Shown piece by piece: positions 1 to 12,458 of a stretch of 64,000 nt of DNA (within the stretch, counting starts at the first letter, position 1; every line of letters begins with the position of its first letter). Position numbers and translations under genes: made by a program. Under the pieces are notes generated by a model. It had not been told where the DNA came from. It made no database searches and worked only from the letters and a program-made list of their open reading frames with translations. The stretch spans positions 81,406,001 through 81,470,000 of the forward strand of contig OZ231127.1 of the NCBI GenBank assembly GCA_965153355.1. Direction: 5' to 3'. The stretch comes from Flaccisagitta enflata. Its lineage: Eukaryota > Chaetognatha > Sagittoidea > Aphragmophora.

Positions 1-35
1 GAGCAACAACATCAAATCTGGCACAAAAAAAACAT

Positions 36-42
36 TATCACC

Positions 43-77
<35 letters not shown>

Positions 78-81
78 GAGC

Positions 82-116
<35 letters not shown>

Positions 117-232
117 CCACAACAACAACAACAAAAACATTAACAATTACAACGCCACCATGGACATTAGAATTCGCAGCAGCAATAACAATATCAAAAC
201 ATAAGGAACAACAACAACAACAACAACAACAA

Positions 233-274
<42 letters not shown>

Positions 275-339
275 AAAAAAAACAACAATAGCAACGAAAT
301 CATGGACAGCAGCAGCGAGAACAATAACAAAACACAAGG

Positions 340-415
<76 letters not shown>
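36..415. repeat. (CAA)n trinucleotide tracts with short unique interruptions
   Basis: Runs of CAA alternate with short non-repeat stretches. Reading frames across it give only poly-Thr, poly-Gln or poly-Asn, so I do not call it coding. Confidence 0.9.
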
Positions 416-416
<1 letters not shown>

Positions 417-469
417 TGCCATCATGGACTTCAGAAATCGCAGCAACAATAACAATAACAATACATAAG

Positions 470-1005
470 GAACAGTGGAAGTGGAGTTCAGCACCAAAGA
501 AACGGGGCGGAGAGACATTATTCAAGGATGGGGTGATGGAGAGGTGGAGTTATGTTTAGTGAAAGTGGAGTTCGGCACCAAAGCAACGGGGCGGAGAGAT
601 ATCATTCAAGGATGGAGTGATGAAGAGGTGGAGTTATGTTTAGTGGAAGTGGAGTTCAGCACCAAAGCAACGGGGCGGAGAGACATTATTCAAGGATGGA
701 GTGATGGAGAGATGGAGTTATGTTTAGTGGAAGTGGAGTTCAGCACCAAAGCAACGGGGCGGAGAGACATTATTCAAGGATGGAGTGATGGAGAGATGGA
801 GTTATGTTTAGTGGAAGTGGAGTTCAGCACCAAAAAACGGGGCGGAGAGACATTATTCAAGGTAGAGTGATGGAGAGGTGGAGTTATGTTTATTGGAAGT
901 GGAGTTCAGCACCAAAAAACGGGGCAGAGAGACGTAATTCAAGGATGGAGTAATGGAGAGGTGGAGTTATGTTTAGTGGAAATGGAGTTGAGCACCAAAG
1001 CAACA
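470..1005. repeat. 84-bp minisatellite, about six copies
   Basis: The phrase GGAGTTCAGCACCAAA recurs every 84 bp (about 484, 568, 652, 736, 820) with a slightly shortened last copy. The unit is 28 codons long, so a + strand frame (475-870) stays open and reads as 28-residue repeats around GRRDIIQGWSDGE. There is no recognisable domain, no flanking exon structure, and the DNA sits between CAA tracts. A minisatellite that happens to be open is the likelier reading; an in-frame repetitive peptide is not excluded. Confidence 0.85.
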
Positions 1006-1221
1006 GGGGCAGCTGGAGTGCAATTGATTAGCGACAACTAACGACAACTAACACGGAAACTAAGCAAGAGCGGACACATTTGAGACGAAAACTAAAACAC
1101 TGACAACAAAAACAATGGCGGCTCAAAACAGGAAAACGACGATGGCATTAACAATAACAGCAACGGCGGCAGAGCAACTATCCAACATCAGCCAAATGGC
1201 AGGGAAAAAGCCTTGACGAAT

Positions 1222-1238
1222 TCAACGACAACAGCAGC

Positions 1239-1291
<53 letters not shown>

Positions 1292-1358
1292 ACACAACAA
1301 CAACAATCACAAAAACAACAACGATAACGACAACAGCAGCAACAACAACAATCACAAA

Positions 1359-1440
<82 letters not shown>

Positions 1441-1735
1441 AACGACAACAGCGGCAACAACACAGCAACACCTAAAACAGCGGCATCATCAGAAGCGGCA
1501 AAAAAAAAAAAGACAACATTAGGGACAGCGATAACAGCAACGGCGGCAACAACATTAGCAGCGACAGCAGCCGCGGCGGAAACAGCATCGGCTGCAGCAT
1601 CATTGGCTGCAGCATGATCGACTGCAGCAGCATCGGCAGCCACAGCAGACGAGATGGAAACAGCATCGGCAGCAGCAGTAGCGGCAACAGCGGCGGCAGC
1701 GGTAGCGGCAGCGGCAGGAGCAGCAACAACAACAA
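1222..1735. repeat. (CAA)n tract passing into imperfect GCA/GGC-rich repeats
   Basis: Pure CAA arrays (about 1231-1290 and 1360-1440) are followed by interrupted AACAGC, GCGGCA and GCAGCA triplets up to about 1735. All frames give homopolymeric or Ala/Ser-rich peptides on both strands, with no start or splice context I trust. Confidence 0.85.
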
Positions 1736-1839
1736 TGAAGACGGTGTCAACAATGTCAACACTAAAGAGGAACGTTGAATGAGGTGGCCTTTCGGCGATG
1801 GTCTTCCGGGTGGCGCCGCAGAAGGGTGGTAACATCTAG

Positions 1840-2190
1840 CGTGACATCAGAATTAGAATTCTCCTTTCATCTCAGTGCATTCGATCAAGAATATAGGATT
1901 CATCCAAACAACATAACGATATCTGAGTAGAAAATATTTCATATTTCCACGACCATTAACTCAATCATAAAGCTTTTCCTTCAATGTCATCAAAAGTTCA
2001 TGAAACTTTAAACAAGTAATTAAATCGAGTTCTTGATATAATCATGTAAACCCCCCCCCCCAAAAAAAATCACTTTTGCTTTCCATTTATTATGAGTATT
2101 AACTACATTTGTTTACATAGAGAACATAGACTGTTACTTCCTCACTAAAGCCCAATATTTTTCAATGGTGCTTACCCCAATGTGGCAACC
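1840..2190. other. AT-rich spacer, no feature seen
   Basis: No gene, RNA or clear repeat beyond a short poly-C/poly-A junction near 2050-2068. Confidence 0.6.
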
Positions 2191-3440
2191 GGAAACAGTA
2201 CTGAGACTACAAAATAACAGTTGATGATTAGTGTAATAAAAAGTAAACAAGTTGTATTGCCAAATTTATGAATTTAAAATATCGTCTTCCTCAATGATGT
2301 TGGTAAGAATTTCTTTGGCGACTATTATCAATATTTTGTTTTCAATGGTAGAGCCTTTATTATTAGAAATGTCAAATTTCTTGTGTATCCATTTACAATT
2401 ATTTCAGTTTTTAGATTTTACGTCCTCTTTTGATGATTTTGCGGTTTTCATTATTTTTTTTCGGGGAGTTGAATTTAGTGAATTCAGTAGTCAGTGTTTA
2501 TATGTGGTTACGCTATATATACATTTTATTTGATAATATTCTGTACCTAAACAATTGTAAATTGAAGGTCTCATAAGCAATGAGAGTGTCAAAGTAGAAA
2601 TGCCATATACTGTGGTACGATTTGAGCCAGTAACGGAAAAAAATTATCTTTTCTTTCCCAAAATGAAGAAAATGGTCACATGAGGTGTCGCAGATATTTT
2701 GCTTTTAATAGAAGATAAACTAGTAGCATTGCAACATCTATGATTTTAAATACTATCTTACTCAACGATGTTGATGTTAAAGAATTTCTTTGGTGCCCAC
2801 GAAGGCCTTGTACATTTCATTTTGTATCTTACTTTCACTTAACCTTTTTCGTATTTTTTTCTTATCCATGAAGGATATCGTATGTGAGATGCTATGCAAT
2901 CATTTATTATAGGCGTATATCGTTACCTTGTACAAAATTGTTTATCCTAAGACTCACAATAGAAGCAAGTCTCCAATAGGAAAGCGGTAATGATACAGAT
3001 ATTTTACCATATTGATTAAACAATAAGTGGTGTACAATATGTGTAGTAACGAGGTATTACAATCTTAATCGAGTAATGTTGGAAATGTATACATCAATGA
3101 TATCCATGTGCGATTATTTCAAAACCTTTTTAAATGGTCGGTTTTTTTAGATTTTACGTCCCCAATCTTTAATTCTGCGTTTTTTTTATCATTTCTTCTG
3201 GAAGTTGAATTTAGTGAATTTAATGACATAGGTATAAATATATGTAATTAGGTTTTATACACACTACAATATTTATATTTTGGAACCCAGACAAATGTAA
3301 AATTGAAGATCCCAAAATGAAGATGACAGAGTAAGGGTAAAGTAGCAAACTGTGAGTACAATATTGATAACTGTTCTGGGAAAACATTCCTTTCTTTCAG
3401 TTTAGAACTATAGGAAAATATTAACATGCAGTGTTGTTGA
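2190..3440. repeat. Degenerate direct repeats of a few hundred bp
   Basis: Two blocks are clearly related: about 2405-2495 and 3140-3230 share TTTAGATTTTACGTCC and, further on, GTTGAATTTAGTGAATT. A third related phrase, ATTTCTTTGG after TCAA(T/C)GATGTTG, occurs near 2290 and 2765. This looks like an old array of about three diverged units. Nothing in it is coding. Confidence 0.5.
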
Positions 3441-4640
3441 ATATACCCACTGTTTTTCCTTTTTTTCTAATGGTATCCAACCTAGTAGCTTTCCAACCTT
3501 TTTTTCTTTCATCCTATTACCTTTTGTACCATCTTACCTCCCTAGGACAACCGCGATATATGCTTGTGTTTATTTGTTTAGTTATGAATATTTGTTAGCT
3601 CATTGCATTCGCTAAAAATATTCTCAGCAACGGGGCGCGCTTAACCCCACGCATATATCGCAACCCTACCCCCCAATTCGGTCCCCCCCAACTAGAGAGA
3701 GAGGATCTGAAGCTGCATGCCCTAGTCTCGGCTCACCCCTCTTCTCTACTATAAAAGCAGTGTCATCCTTGCTTAGAGGCCATTCCCTCTTGCTGTACCA
3801 GAAATATACTATACTGGATAAGACCTGTGTTGCTTCTAAGTACTTTGAGGAGATGAGATAACGCCATGAGTGGATAGGCTGATCCAGGGGCGTCACGCAC
3901 CTCCCGCGGTTATTGTATGAAATTCTTAAGATAAGAATTCCCAAAAAAAAATATTTTCATTTTTTTCAAAGAATCATTATTCTTTGAAAGTATCAAAGTA
4001 GGAAATGACAAATGTAGATTTTTTTTCTTCCTAGATTATTTTTCATGACAAACATTTTATTCTCATATGAAATATCCAGATTTCTTTATTTAGAAAATGT
4101 AAATAAGTGGATTTAAAAAAAGAAGAGACTCAACAATAAAAATAAAATCAGAATTAGAGAAGATCACAATAAAACATTTTTTTCACAGACAAATTAAACC
4201 AGACTTTTAAAATTCTCATGAGTAAGTGAAAACAAAAATCACTCTATTTAGATTTGAAAAAAAGTGAAGTCCAATTTCATTCCACTTGAGTCCAAATCTG
4301 ACTATAGATAGTGGTTTTAGTTTTAACTCTAGTCCAAAATTTTGCCTAGAATGTTCCCCCTGTACGTAGTGAGAATTCTGTTTGTTCATAACAATATGAA
4401 TTGAGATTGTTCCCATCTTGGAAATAAAAAGAGAGCAATGCAAGAAACTTGAGATTCTTCTATAGTGTAGTACAAGATATAACTTGAAATTTCACTGATA
4501 TCAAGTCATGAGTCATTCCATTGATATGCAAATTTAAAGTTCAAAGAAATATAGTTTGATAGCTGCATTATCCAACGGAGTTTTCGCACTTCAGTGGCTA
4601 TACCCTTTCCACAAAACGCTTCGGAAATGACCCCTCTCTC
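3440..4640. other. AT-rich spacer, no gene seen
   Basis: Contains a GC-richer patch at 3625-3910 and otherwise AT-rich non-coding sequence. Short open frames here lack any recognisable composition or motif. Confidence 0.5.
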
Positions 4641-4704
4641 ATTTTTTAGTATTGAACTCACCCAATGAAGATGGAGAGCGAGTAATCACGATCAGCAACG
4701 ACGG

Positions 4705-4706
<2 letters not shown>

Positions 4707-4752
<46 letters not shown>
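4707..4752. repeat. (GA)n microsatellite
   Basis: Pure GA dinucleotide run. Confidence 0.95.
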
Positions 4753-4753
<1 letters not shown>

Positions 4754-4947
4754 ATCTGTGATAGAAATGGTTGCATTTCTCCTGCAAGGTGGACCAAATT
4801 CAGATATAACCATACCTTAAGTCATCGGATCACCGTAATAAGACCGACAGACAAACAAAGACAGAAGAACAGTCAGTCAGTGAGTCGGTCGTTCAAATTG
4901 ATTGAAAGAAATATTGACAGTGAGAGGTGATGAAGAGAGGAACTATT

Positions 4948-4963
4948 TTGTTGTTGTTGTTGC

Positions 4964-5050
<87 letters not shown>

Positions 5051-5237
5051 GCGGTTTTTCGTTGTTGTTGTTGTTTTTCTAATCTTCTGTTTCTTCTTCT
5101 TCTTCTTCTTCTTCTTCTTCTTCTTCTTCTTCTTCTTCTTCTTCTTCTTCTTCTTCTTCTTCTTCTTCTTCTTCTTCTTGATGTTATTTGTTGTAGTTTT
5201 TTTTTGGTTACTTTTTTGTTTTTTTTATTGTTTTTGA

Positions 5238-5310
<73 letters not shown>

Positions 5311-5360
5311 ATCTTGATGTGCGGTTTTTCGTTGTTGTTGTTTTTCTAGTCTTTGTTTCT

Positions 5361-5392
<32 letters not shown>

Positions 5393-5560
5393 TTCTTCTT
5401 CTTCTTCTTCTTCTTCTTCTTCTTCTTCTTCTTCTTTTTCTCCTTCTTTTTCTTCTTCTTCTTCTTTTTCTTCTTTTTTTTCTTCTTTTTCTTCTTTTCT
5501 TTTCTTTTTCATCTTCTTCTTGTTCTTGTTCCTCTTCTTCTTCTTCTCCACATGTTTCTC
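4948..5560. repeat. Duplicated compound (GTT)n-(TTC)n array
   Basis: A GTT run, the phrase GTGCGGTTTTTCGTTGTT, then a TTC run occur twice in order (about 4948-5180 and 5236-5560). The shared non-repeat phrase at 5049 and 5320 shows that the whole compound block was duplicated, not just each microsatellite. Open frames here encode only poly-Val, Phe, Leu, Ser or Glu. Confidence 0.9.
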
Positions 5561-6105
5561 CATCTTCTCCTATTTATCGGCATCCCTTTCTTTCACGTCC
5601 TCCATTTCTCCTTCTTCTCCTTGTCCTTGATCTTCATCTTCTTCTATTTCTTCTTCTTCGTCTGCTTTTTCTCCCATTTCGCCATAATGAAATTTGCATA
5701 GATAAAAATTGGAAATGACAAAGGAGGATCCTTTATTGCTTTGCTTTGTATTCCTTTGTCACGAAAACCCAAGAGATGCAACGCAGGAAAAAAAACCGCC
5801 GTCAGCGATTGGACAGGTGCAGTGATGCAAAAAGACGGTTTTTGTCGCGAGCAGCATGGATGGACCGACTGACAGGGTGTGCAAAAAAACTCGTACTAGC
5901 AATCAAATCTATAGAAAATACAGCTAGATTTGGAGAAATTCTTTCTAGTTAATGTTCAAAATTAAAGACTAGGTTGTTCTTCATACTTTAGATAAGGAAA
6001 AATGATGAATGGTTGACAGCAGAATACATTTTTAGACCAACAGGGATGTGAATAGAAATTTGATAAAGATTTCTTCTTTTGGTGAAAAACATTGTTCTCT
6101 TGTCT

Positions 6106-6160
6106 AAATTGGACTTATATATCACTTATATATCACTTATATATCACTTTTGTTGACCAC
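6106..6160. repeat. TATATCACT short tandem repeat
   Basis: TATATCACT or ATATATCACTT recurs three times just left of the first fold-back element, and again between (6728-6762) and after (7525-7540) the two elements. The elements therefore appear to have inserted into TA sites within this array. Confidence 0.75.
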
Positions 6161-6163
6161 TTA

Positions 6164-6727
6164 CAGTAGATGTTGTCTAGACTTGGAAATACGGGGGAAT
6201 TCATTACAGGAAGACAAATAAAGTTAAGAGAGTGATATTTGGAATATAAACTAATAAAAGGATGCTTTATTGCCCATGGGTGTTGGTTGCCATGGAAACA
6301 CATTTCCATGTATTTACACTAAAGTATCAATTTTTTGAGAAATTTTTTGAGGGAACATTGTTTAAAATAAAATTTGCTACAACTTTCCCAAAGTATGTTC
6401 TGTAAGAATATCGCTGGTTTGGCGGTTGCTAGGGAGCATCACAGGGCTGTTACGCTCCCTAGCAACGGCTAAACGAGCAATATTCTTACAGAACATACTT
6501 TGAGAAAGTTGTGGCAAATTTCATTTTAAACAATGTTCCCTAAAAAAATTTCTCAAAATATTGATACTTTAGCGTGAATACATGAAAATGTGTTTCCATA
6601 GCAACCAACACCCATGGGCAACAAAGCATCCTTCTATCAACCTATATTCCAAATATCAGTCTCTTAAGTAAATTTGTCTTCCTGTTATGAATTCCCCCGT
6701 ATTTCCAAGTCTAGACGACATCTACTG
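6164..6727. mobile_element. Fold-back DNA transposon A (non-autonomous, TA-flanked)
   Basis: The 564-bp element is an almost complete inverted repeat. It opens with CAGTAGATGTTGTCTAGACT and closes with the reverse complement (CTAGACGACATCTACTG), and TA flanks both ends. The arms run to CTAGGGAGC and GCTCCCTAG around a 16-base loop (6438-6453); the centre of symmetry (6445.5) is the exact midpoint of the element. TA targets and CAG termini are typical of Tc1/mariner-type MITEs. It has no coding capacity. Element I at 16,702 shares its termini. Confidence 0.85.
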
Positions 6728-6762
6728 TATATATCACTTATATATCACGTATATATCACTTA

Positions 6763-7524
6763 CAACGTCTTTAAATCGAAATGGCAAATAGTAAACCTTT
6801 GTAGCTCTTGAACTACAGGCCTAAAAGCCTTCAAATTTTCAGTGAATGTTGGTAACAACTGACCATTTTGTCATGCCAAAACTCAGACTTTATAACTGAA
6901 TAGGTTGGCGATTATTAAAGCATTGAAAGCTATCAATTTTATAGAAAAAATGAATTTGTTCCAGCTATACTTAGGATAATTTTTTCTCTTTTATTGCATT
7001 TTTCCTGATTAAGCAAGCTTAATCCCTAGGGTTGGTTTTAAATAAAGAGTTACAAATCATGAATATAGATTCTGCTGGGAATTTTCATTATTTCATTGTA
7101 TTTATGAAGATTTGAGTGATTTTCAAATGATTGTCGGTCTGGATTCTAGCAATGATTGTCAAAAACCAATGATAACCTCAATTTATATCCAACTTTTGTC
7201 AATTTTTGGGAAGAATGTGTATTCTCTGAAAAAAATTTTCTATCATTTGAGACCAGTTCTGGAGTTCAAGCTCAATTTTTTGACATCTGTATACTGATAA
7301 AGACAAGTCTTCTCAAATAAAGCAAGAAAAAAAGATTCAGCCCTGAAAACTGGGCATATTTTGTTTGTTTTACTGACCCCACACTATTCAGTATTAGAAT
7401 TTCAGTTTGGACATAACAAAATGGTCAGTTGTTGCCAGAATTCCTTAAAAATTTGAAGGCTTTTGGCCTAGTAGTTTTGGAGCTACCTAGGTTTACTATT
7501 TGCCATTTCGATTCAAAGACGGTG
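6763..7524. mobile_element. Fold-back DNA transposon B (non-autonomous, TA-flanked)
   Basis: The left arm (CGTCTTTAAATCGAAATGG, then GGCAAATAGTAAACC) is matched in reverse at the right end (GGTTTACTATTTGCC, then CATTTCGATTCAAAGACG). TA flanks both ends. The arms extend well inward: AACTGACCATTTTGT near 6860 pairs with ACAAAATGGTCAGTT near 7417. The inner part is less symmetric. There is no coding sequence. Confidence 0.8.
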
Positions 7525-7549
7525 TATATATCACTTTTGTTGACCAAAA

Positions 7550-8100
7550 CCCCTACTAAGTGACCTAACTAATTCCCCATGATAAATTCATTCTCAAACA
7601 ATCCATCTGGGGGCCGATAAAGATGCAACAACCTTCATTTTTGAATAAAAACTGCTCTGCATATAAAATCATGTCAAAATCCGATTTTCCATTTTTCCTT
7701 AAGTGCATGTCACGGCTATGTACGGTAATTACATCAGCTGTTCTTGGTTTCTACTTTTAGTATGACTAACTGAGATACTCTGGTTAAAATTTTAGCTCAA
7801 AACTGGAAATATGGATTTCAAGCTATAGACCAAGTACAAAATTTTTTGCTCACCCTGTTAACGCATCGATGAACCACCTCTTGTAGATTCACGGGTACAC
7901 ATCTAAGGCCGCCGGTTGGGTATACTGGCTGTCTCGTGCAGAGACAGTGATAACTGATAAGATAGGCAAATCATGTATTTAGACAAGGGTAGTGATGGAA
8001 AACTGCGCATAAAACTGGCAAGTGTTATGATCGCACCAACGGACCAACAGACATGGCGAGGTCATAGAGTCGCATGAGCGCGACCAAAAAACGATTGTCA
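7550..8100. other. Spacer, no gene seen
   Basis: AT-rich, without recognisable genes or repeats. Confidence 0.4.
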
Positions 8101-8261
8101 AGACCATAAAAATATGAAGAGAAAATTTTCGATTCAGCGCGCGCCAGACGTTGAAATTGACGTAGCTCAGTTTTTTTTACGTTTTTGCAAGAAAAAAAAG
8201 TCAGGAAAAACAACTTTAAAAAAAAAAAACAGGAAAAAAAACAAAATGCGCCCAGTCGTGG

Positions 8262-8565
8262 AGGCGCGACTTTGCGCATGCGTGCGTGTACGCGCGCGTA
8301 ACGCGCCATCGACGTCCAACACCGATCGCGCGCACGTTGAATGAGCACGCAAGATTTAAGCACGTGCGCGCGTTTGTGCACGCGTTTGTGCACGCAGTGA
8401 TTCGCGATAGCGCGCGTGCGCACGCAATTCCGACGGTGCGAAGTGGAAGTGGGAAATGTGCGTGTTGGAATGTGCGTGTACAATGTGTGTGTGCAATGTG
8501 CGCGTGCAGTGTGCGTGTGCAATGTGCGTGTGCAGTGTGCGTGTGCAATGTGCGCGTGCAATGAT
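8262..8565. repeat. GC-alternating region with GTGTGCAATGTGC minisatellite
   Basis: A stretch rich in GCGCGTGC-type alternating purine-pyrimidine is followed (8455-8565) by imperfect 12-18 bp repeats around GTGCGTGTGCAATGTGC. The open frames on both strands are by-products of the repeat. Alternating CG/TG of this kind can adopt Z-DNA; that is inference. Confidence 0.7.
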
Positions 8566-8725
8566 GAGCGCCGCCAACCCCGTAGGAGGGGAAGTGAAAC
8601 TTATGTGTGTGCGTGCAACATATTAGGGGTATGCATGGGATTGGGGGTATTTATGGGATTGGGGGCATTTGGGGAATGGGGTATGTTTTACAGCATGAGT
8701 TTGAAAGGATGATGACGATGACAAG

Positions 8726-8760
<35 letters not shown>

Positions 8761-10138
8761 CGACGACGACGGCGACGATGACGACGACGGCGACGGCGAC
8801 GATGACGACGACGACGACCTGATTGTGGCAAAATCGGGGCCGCAACTAACATTAGCCGACATCAGAAGGAGGCCCTGCAGAGGTGGAGGGGTCAACCCCT
8901 GACGGGGATGTGGCTTACCTGCTTACCATTATAGATTTTGACCAAGAATGAAGTAAAAGGGCCTTCCAAATTCAGAGTTCAGACTGAGGCTCTCTACAGG
9001 CCCTTAATGTCAGTGTAGATTTTTTCTTCGAACAGAAAATATTAAAAAGAAAGTAAAAAGAAGATGAGAAAAAAATGTAGGTATTAACAAAAACAGGACG
9101 AGAAAACGATATCTGTCCATTAGTAGGGTAGTCAATCGAAAACGGCTAAAATGGTCAAAAATCCATTTGCGCACATGGATTGACTCATTATTACATGTAT
9201 TTCAAAAATTAGAGCCATTAATAACACTTTTGATGTATTTCATGGCCCTTATGTAAGCTAAAGTGAGATGAAGTGGTCGATCACTTTCTGGCACTTTTTT
9301 TTCCTTGAGAAAATTGGGCCATACCAAGTTATAAAATGCGCCCACAAGTCCATAGGCAAGCATAAAACCCACCGGGTGATTGATTTTGCAACTGGTTGGC
9401 ATGCTGGCACCATCCTGATTGCTAAATGGAAGGAATATTTATGTAACGGTCGCATTTTGTATTAGGTGAGCAGGTTGAAAAAAAAACAAGCCCGAGCGGG
9501 CAATTCGAGGCGTCAATGCGACGATGGCGACGATGACGACGACAACGACGACAACCTGATTGTGGCAAAATCGGGGCCGCAACTAACATTAGCCGATATC
9601 AGAAGGAGGCCTGCAAAGGTGGAGGGGTCAACCCCTGACGGGGATGTGGCTTACCTGCTTACCATTATAGATTTTGACCAAGAATGAAGTAAAAGGGCCT
9701 TCCAAAATTCAGACTTCAGACTGAGGCTCTCTACAGGCCCTTAATGTCAGTGAAGATTTTTTCCTTGAACAGAAAATATTAAAAAGAAAGTAAAAAGAAG
9801 ATGAGAAAAAAATGTAGGGATTAACAAAAACAGGACGAGAAAACGATATCTGTCTATTAGTTAGCAAATAATGGTTAAAATGTCAATAACTGCTAGCTGA
9901 CGTGACAATAACTGTCCATTGACTTGCAATTATTGACATTCGGCAAATATTCAACATGTCATGCACAAAGAATTAACCATAAACTGTAGGGGAAGCGGAG
10001 CTATGAGCGAGCATTTTGGACATCTCTGTTATAATGAATTGCGAAGGCCATCTAGATTTTCAAACCTGTTATCTCTTGATAAAAAAGTACCCCTGGCGGA
10101 ACAATACCTGTTGCATACCGCTTGGCAAGATCAAGGCC

Positions 10139-10364
10139 AACAAGGCCGGATACACAACTACCCCAGTCGCATGCGGGTGGGCAGGGGCCATATTTGAGGT
10201 CACTTGATCATTTGGGCAGGAGCTGTGAGGCCAAAAACCACAGTAACCCAAAAAAAGTAAAGTGTAACGGATGGACGGACGGACGGACAGATGGCCGGAC
10301 CAACGGACAGACCGACTGACGGAACGATGGGCCAACAAAGCTGGGTGTAGAGTCGTGTAGCACG
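10139..10364 (-). repeat. GTCGCG-hairpin repeat family, copy 1 (long subtype)
   Basis: Read on the minus strand it goes from CGACTCTACACCC through a GTCCGTCC array to CCTGCCCACCCGCATGCGAC and ends GTGTATCCGGCCTTGTT. This is the same order as copies at 31,268 and 48,961. Confidence 0.8.
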
Positions 10365-10523
10365 TTTTTACTCTTTTATGTCATGAACGGAAGGACCAAT
10401 CTATCGACCGACAGACTGACTAAGGGATGTAATAACTCCCTCAAAAGAGCCGTTAGCCTGCAGTGATTTACAATTTTGGAGACCAATACACCCACCCCAA
10501 GACAAACTGGCTTCTGTAGAGGA

Positions 10524-10716
10524 AACAAGGCCAACACCTATAAGTCGCGTGCGAGATTTTCATTTAGAATGACTCAGAATAACTTAGAGTGACTTAGAAT
10601 GACTTAAAGAAATGAAATTGATATGAAAGTAAAAATTTGACAGACCGACAGACCGACCAACCAACATACAGACAGCCGGACGGACAAGGCGGGGTGTAGA
10701 GTCGCGTGCACGCCAC
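10524..10716 (-). repeat. GTCGCG-hairpin repeat family, copy 2 (AAGTCATT subtype)
   Basis: On the minus strand it begins with GGCGTGCACGCGACTCTACA and ends TTGGCCTTGTT. The interior consists of AAGTCATTCT repeats instead of the TGCTCCTGCCC segment. It matches the copy at 18,263. Confidence 0.75.
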
Positions 10717-11912
10717 TAAAAACCATGTCCAATTTGTTAAAAATGGATTTGAACTATAAAGAATGCGACACATCCAAAATATTTTCTAATGTTCAACTCA
10801 GGTTATGAGCTACACTTGAGCTGTACAAAATTTACTAAAGATAGGAGGTGAAATTGAAGCACATTTGAAGTTATCTAGAGATGGAATAATTAAGAAATAA
10901 AAGGCTGAAAAGGCACAAATGACTCTCATTTTACCGTATCGATACTTCGTGGGGTAGAAAATCAAAGATTTCCTCAACCGGCCGTTGAAGTTTTACAGCA
11001 TGAGTTTGAAAGGATGATGACGATGACAAGGACGATAACGATGACGATGACGGCTACAATGACGACGACAACGACGACGACGACAACGACGACGACCTGA
11101 TTGTGGCAAAATCGGGGCCGCAAAATTGGGCCATACCAAGTTATAAAATGCGCCCACAAGTCCACAGGCAAGCATAAAACCCACCGGGTGATTGATTTTG
11201 AAACTGGTTGGCATGCTGGCACCATCCTGATTGCTAAATAGAAGGAATATTTATGTAACGGTCGCATTTTGTATTCGGTGAGCAGGTTGAAAAAAAAACA
11301 AGCCCGAGCGGGCAATTCGACGCGTCGATGCGACGATGGCAACGATGACGGCAACAACGACGACAACCTGATTGTGGCAAAATCGGGGCCGCAACTAACA
11401 TTAGCCGACATCAGAAGGAGGCCTGCAAAGGTGGAGGGGTCAACCCCTGACGGGGATGTGGCTTACCTGCTTACCAAGAATGAAGTAAAAGGGCCTTCCA
11501 AAATTCAGACTTCAGACTGAGGCTCTCTACAGGCCCTTAATGTCAGTGAAGATTTTTTCCTTGAACAGAAAATATCAAAAAGAAAGTAAAAAGAAGATGA
11601 GAAAAAAATGTAGGGATTAACAAAAACAGGACGAGAAAACGATATCTGTCCATTAGTTAGCAAATAATGGTTAAAATGTCAATAACTGCTAGCTGACGTG
11701 ACGATAACTGTCCATTAACTTGCAATTATTGACATTCGGCAAATATTCAACATGTCATGCACAAAGAATTAACCATAAACTGTAGGGGAAGCGGAGCTAT
11801 GAGCGAGCATTTCGGACATCTCTGTTATAATGAATTGCGAAGGCCATCTAGATTTTCAAACCTGTTATCTCTTGATAAAAAAGTACCCCTGGCGGAACAA
11901 TACCTGTTGCAT

Positions 11913-12427
11913 TTGCGTGCTTCGCATAGCAAAAAATTTGATTTTCTTCTCGTCCCGCTAACCCAATATGGAGTGAAAAAAATCATGAAGATGACCGTTT
12001 TCCTTTTCTCAAAATTCCTTCATCTTCCGTTTTTGTTTTGGCCTTGAAGTTTACTCAGATTTCCCAGAATTCAGCAAAATCCTGTGTAGTCTTGTTACAA
12101 AAGGAACAATTGTTAGTTTTAGAAAACCATGATTTTTGTGAAAATAGATCAAAATATCAGAGCATAAGTTACGTAAGAGCTTGTGAAAAAGCAGGTTAAC
12201 AATTCTCTAAAGAGCAGTAGTTTATAAAAGCTAATTCAGAGAAGATCAGCATACTTTTTTATCCCACTGCAATATACAAATTAGGCTCTCAAAAACAATT
12301 TTCTAAAAAACGGAAGATGAACAATTTTTGATAAAAGAAAAATGGTAAGGGTCCTAAAATTGCCCACTCCACATTAGGTAAAGAGGATGAAAAGAAATAA
12401 GCAACTTTTGCTATGTGAAGCACCCAA
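11913..12427 (+). mobile_element. 515-bp MITE with 9-bp target duplication, copy 1
   Basis: Termini are TTGCGTGCTTCGCATAGC and GCTATGTGAAGCACCCAA, an 18-bp inverted repeat with two mismatches. It is flanked on both sides by CTGTTGCAT. The paralogous site in the left duplicate (about 10,108) carries a single CTGTTGCAT, so this is a true insertion. Nine-base target duplications are typical of Mutator-like (MULE) elements; that class is inferred. No open frame of note, so it would depend on a transposase supplied elsewhere. Confidence 0.92.
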
Positions 12428-12458
12428 CTGTTGCATACCGCTTGGCAAGATCAAGGCC

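Larger units (their letters stand above)
8689..10988. repeat. Left copy of a 2.3-kb tandem duplication
   Basis: It begins TTTTACAGCATGAGTTTGAA at 8687 and ends CTCAACCGGCCGTTGAAG at 10,989; the same two boundaries recur at about 10,990 and 13,306. Inside are (GATGAC)n arrays, two copies of a 300-bp segment starting GATTGTGGCAAAATCGGG (8820 and 9560), and two reverse-strand copies of the GTCGCG-hairpin repeat family. No gene is recognised. Confidence 0.8.

Noticed and set aside
302-559. Open frames giving poly-Thr, poly-Leu, poly-Asn and poly-Gln peptides in the first 1.8 kb
   Set aside because: They only translate CAA/GTT arrays; no splice context or conserved domain.
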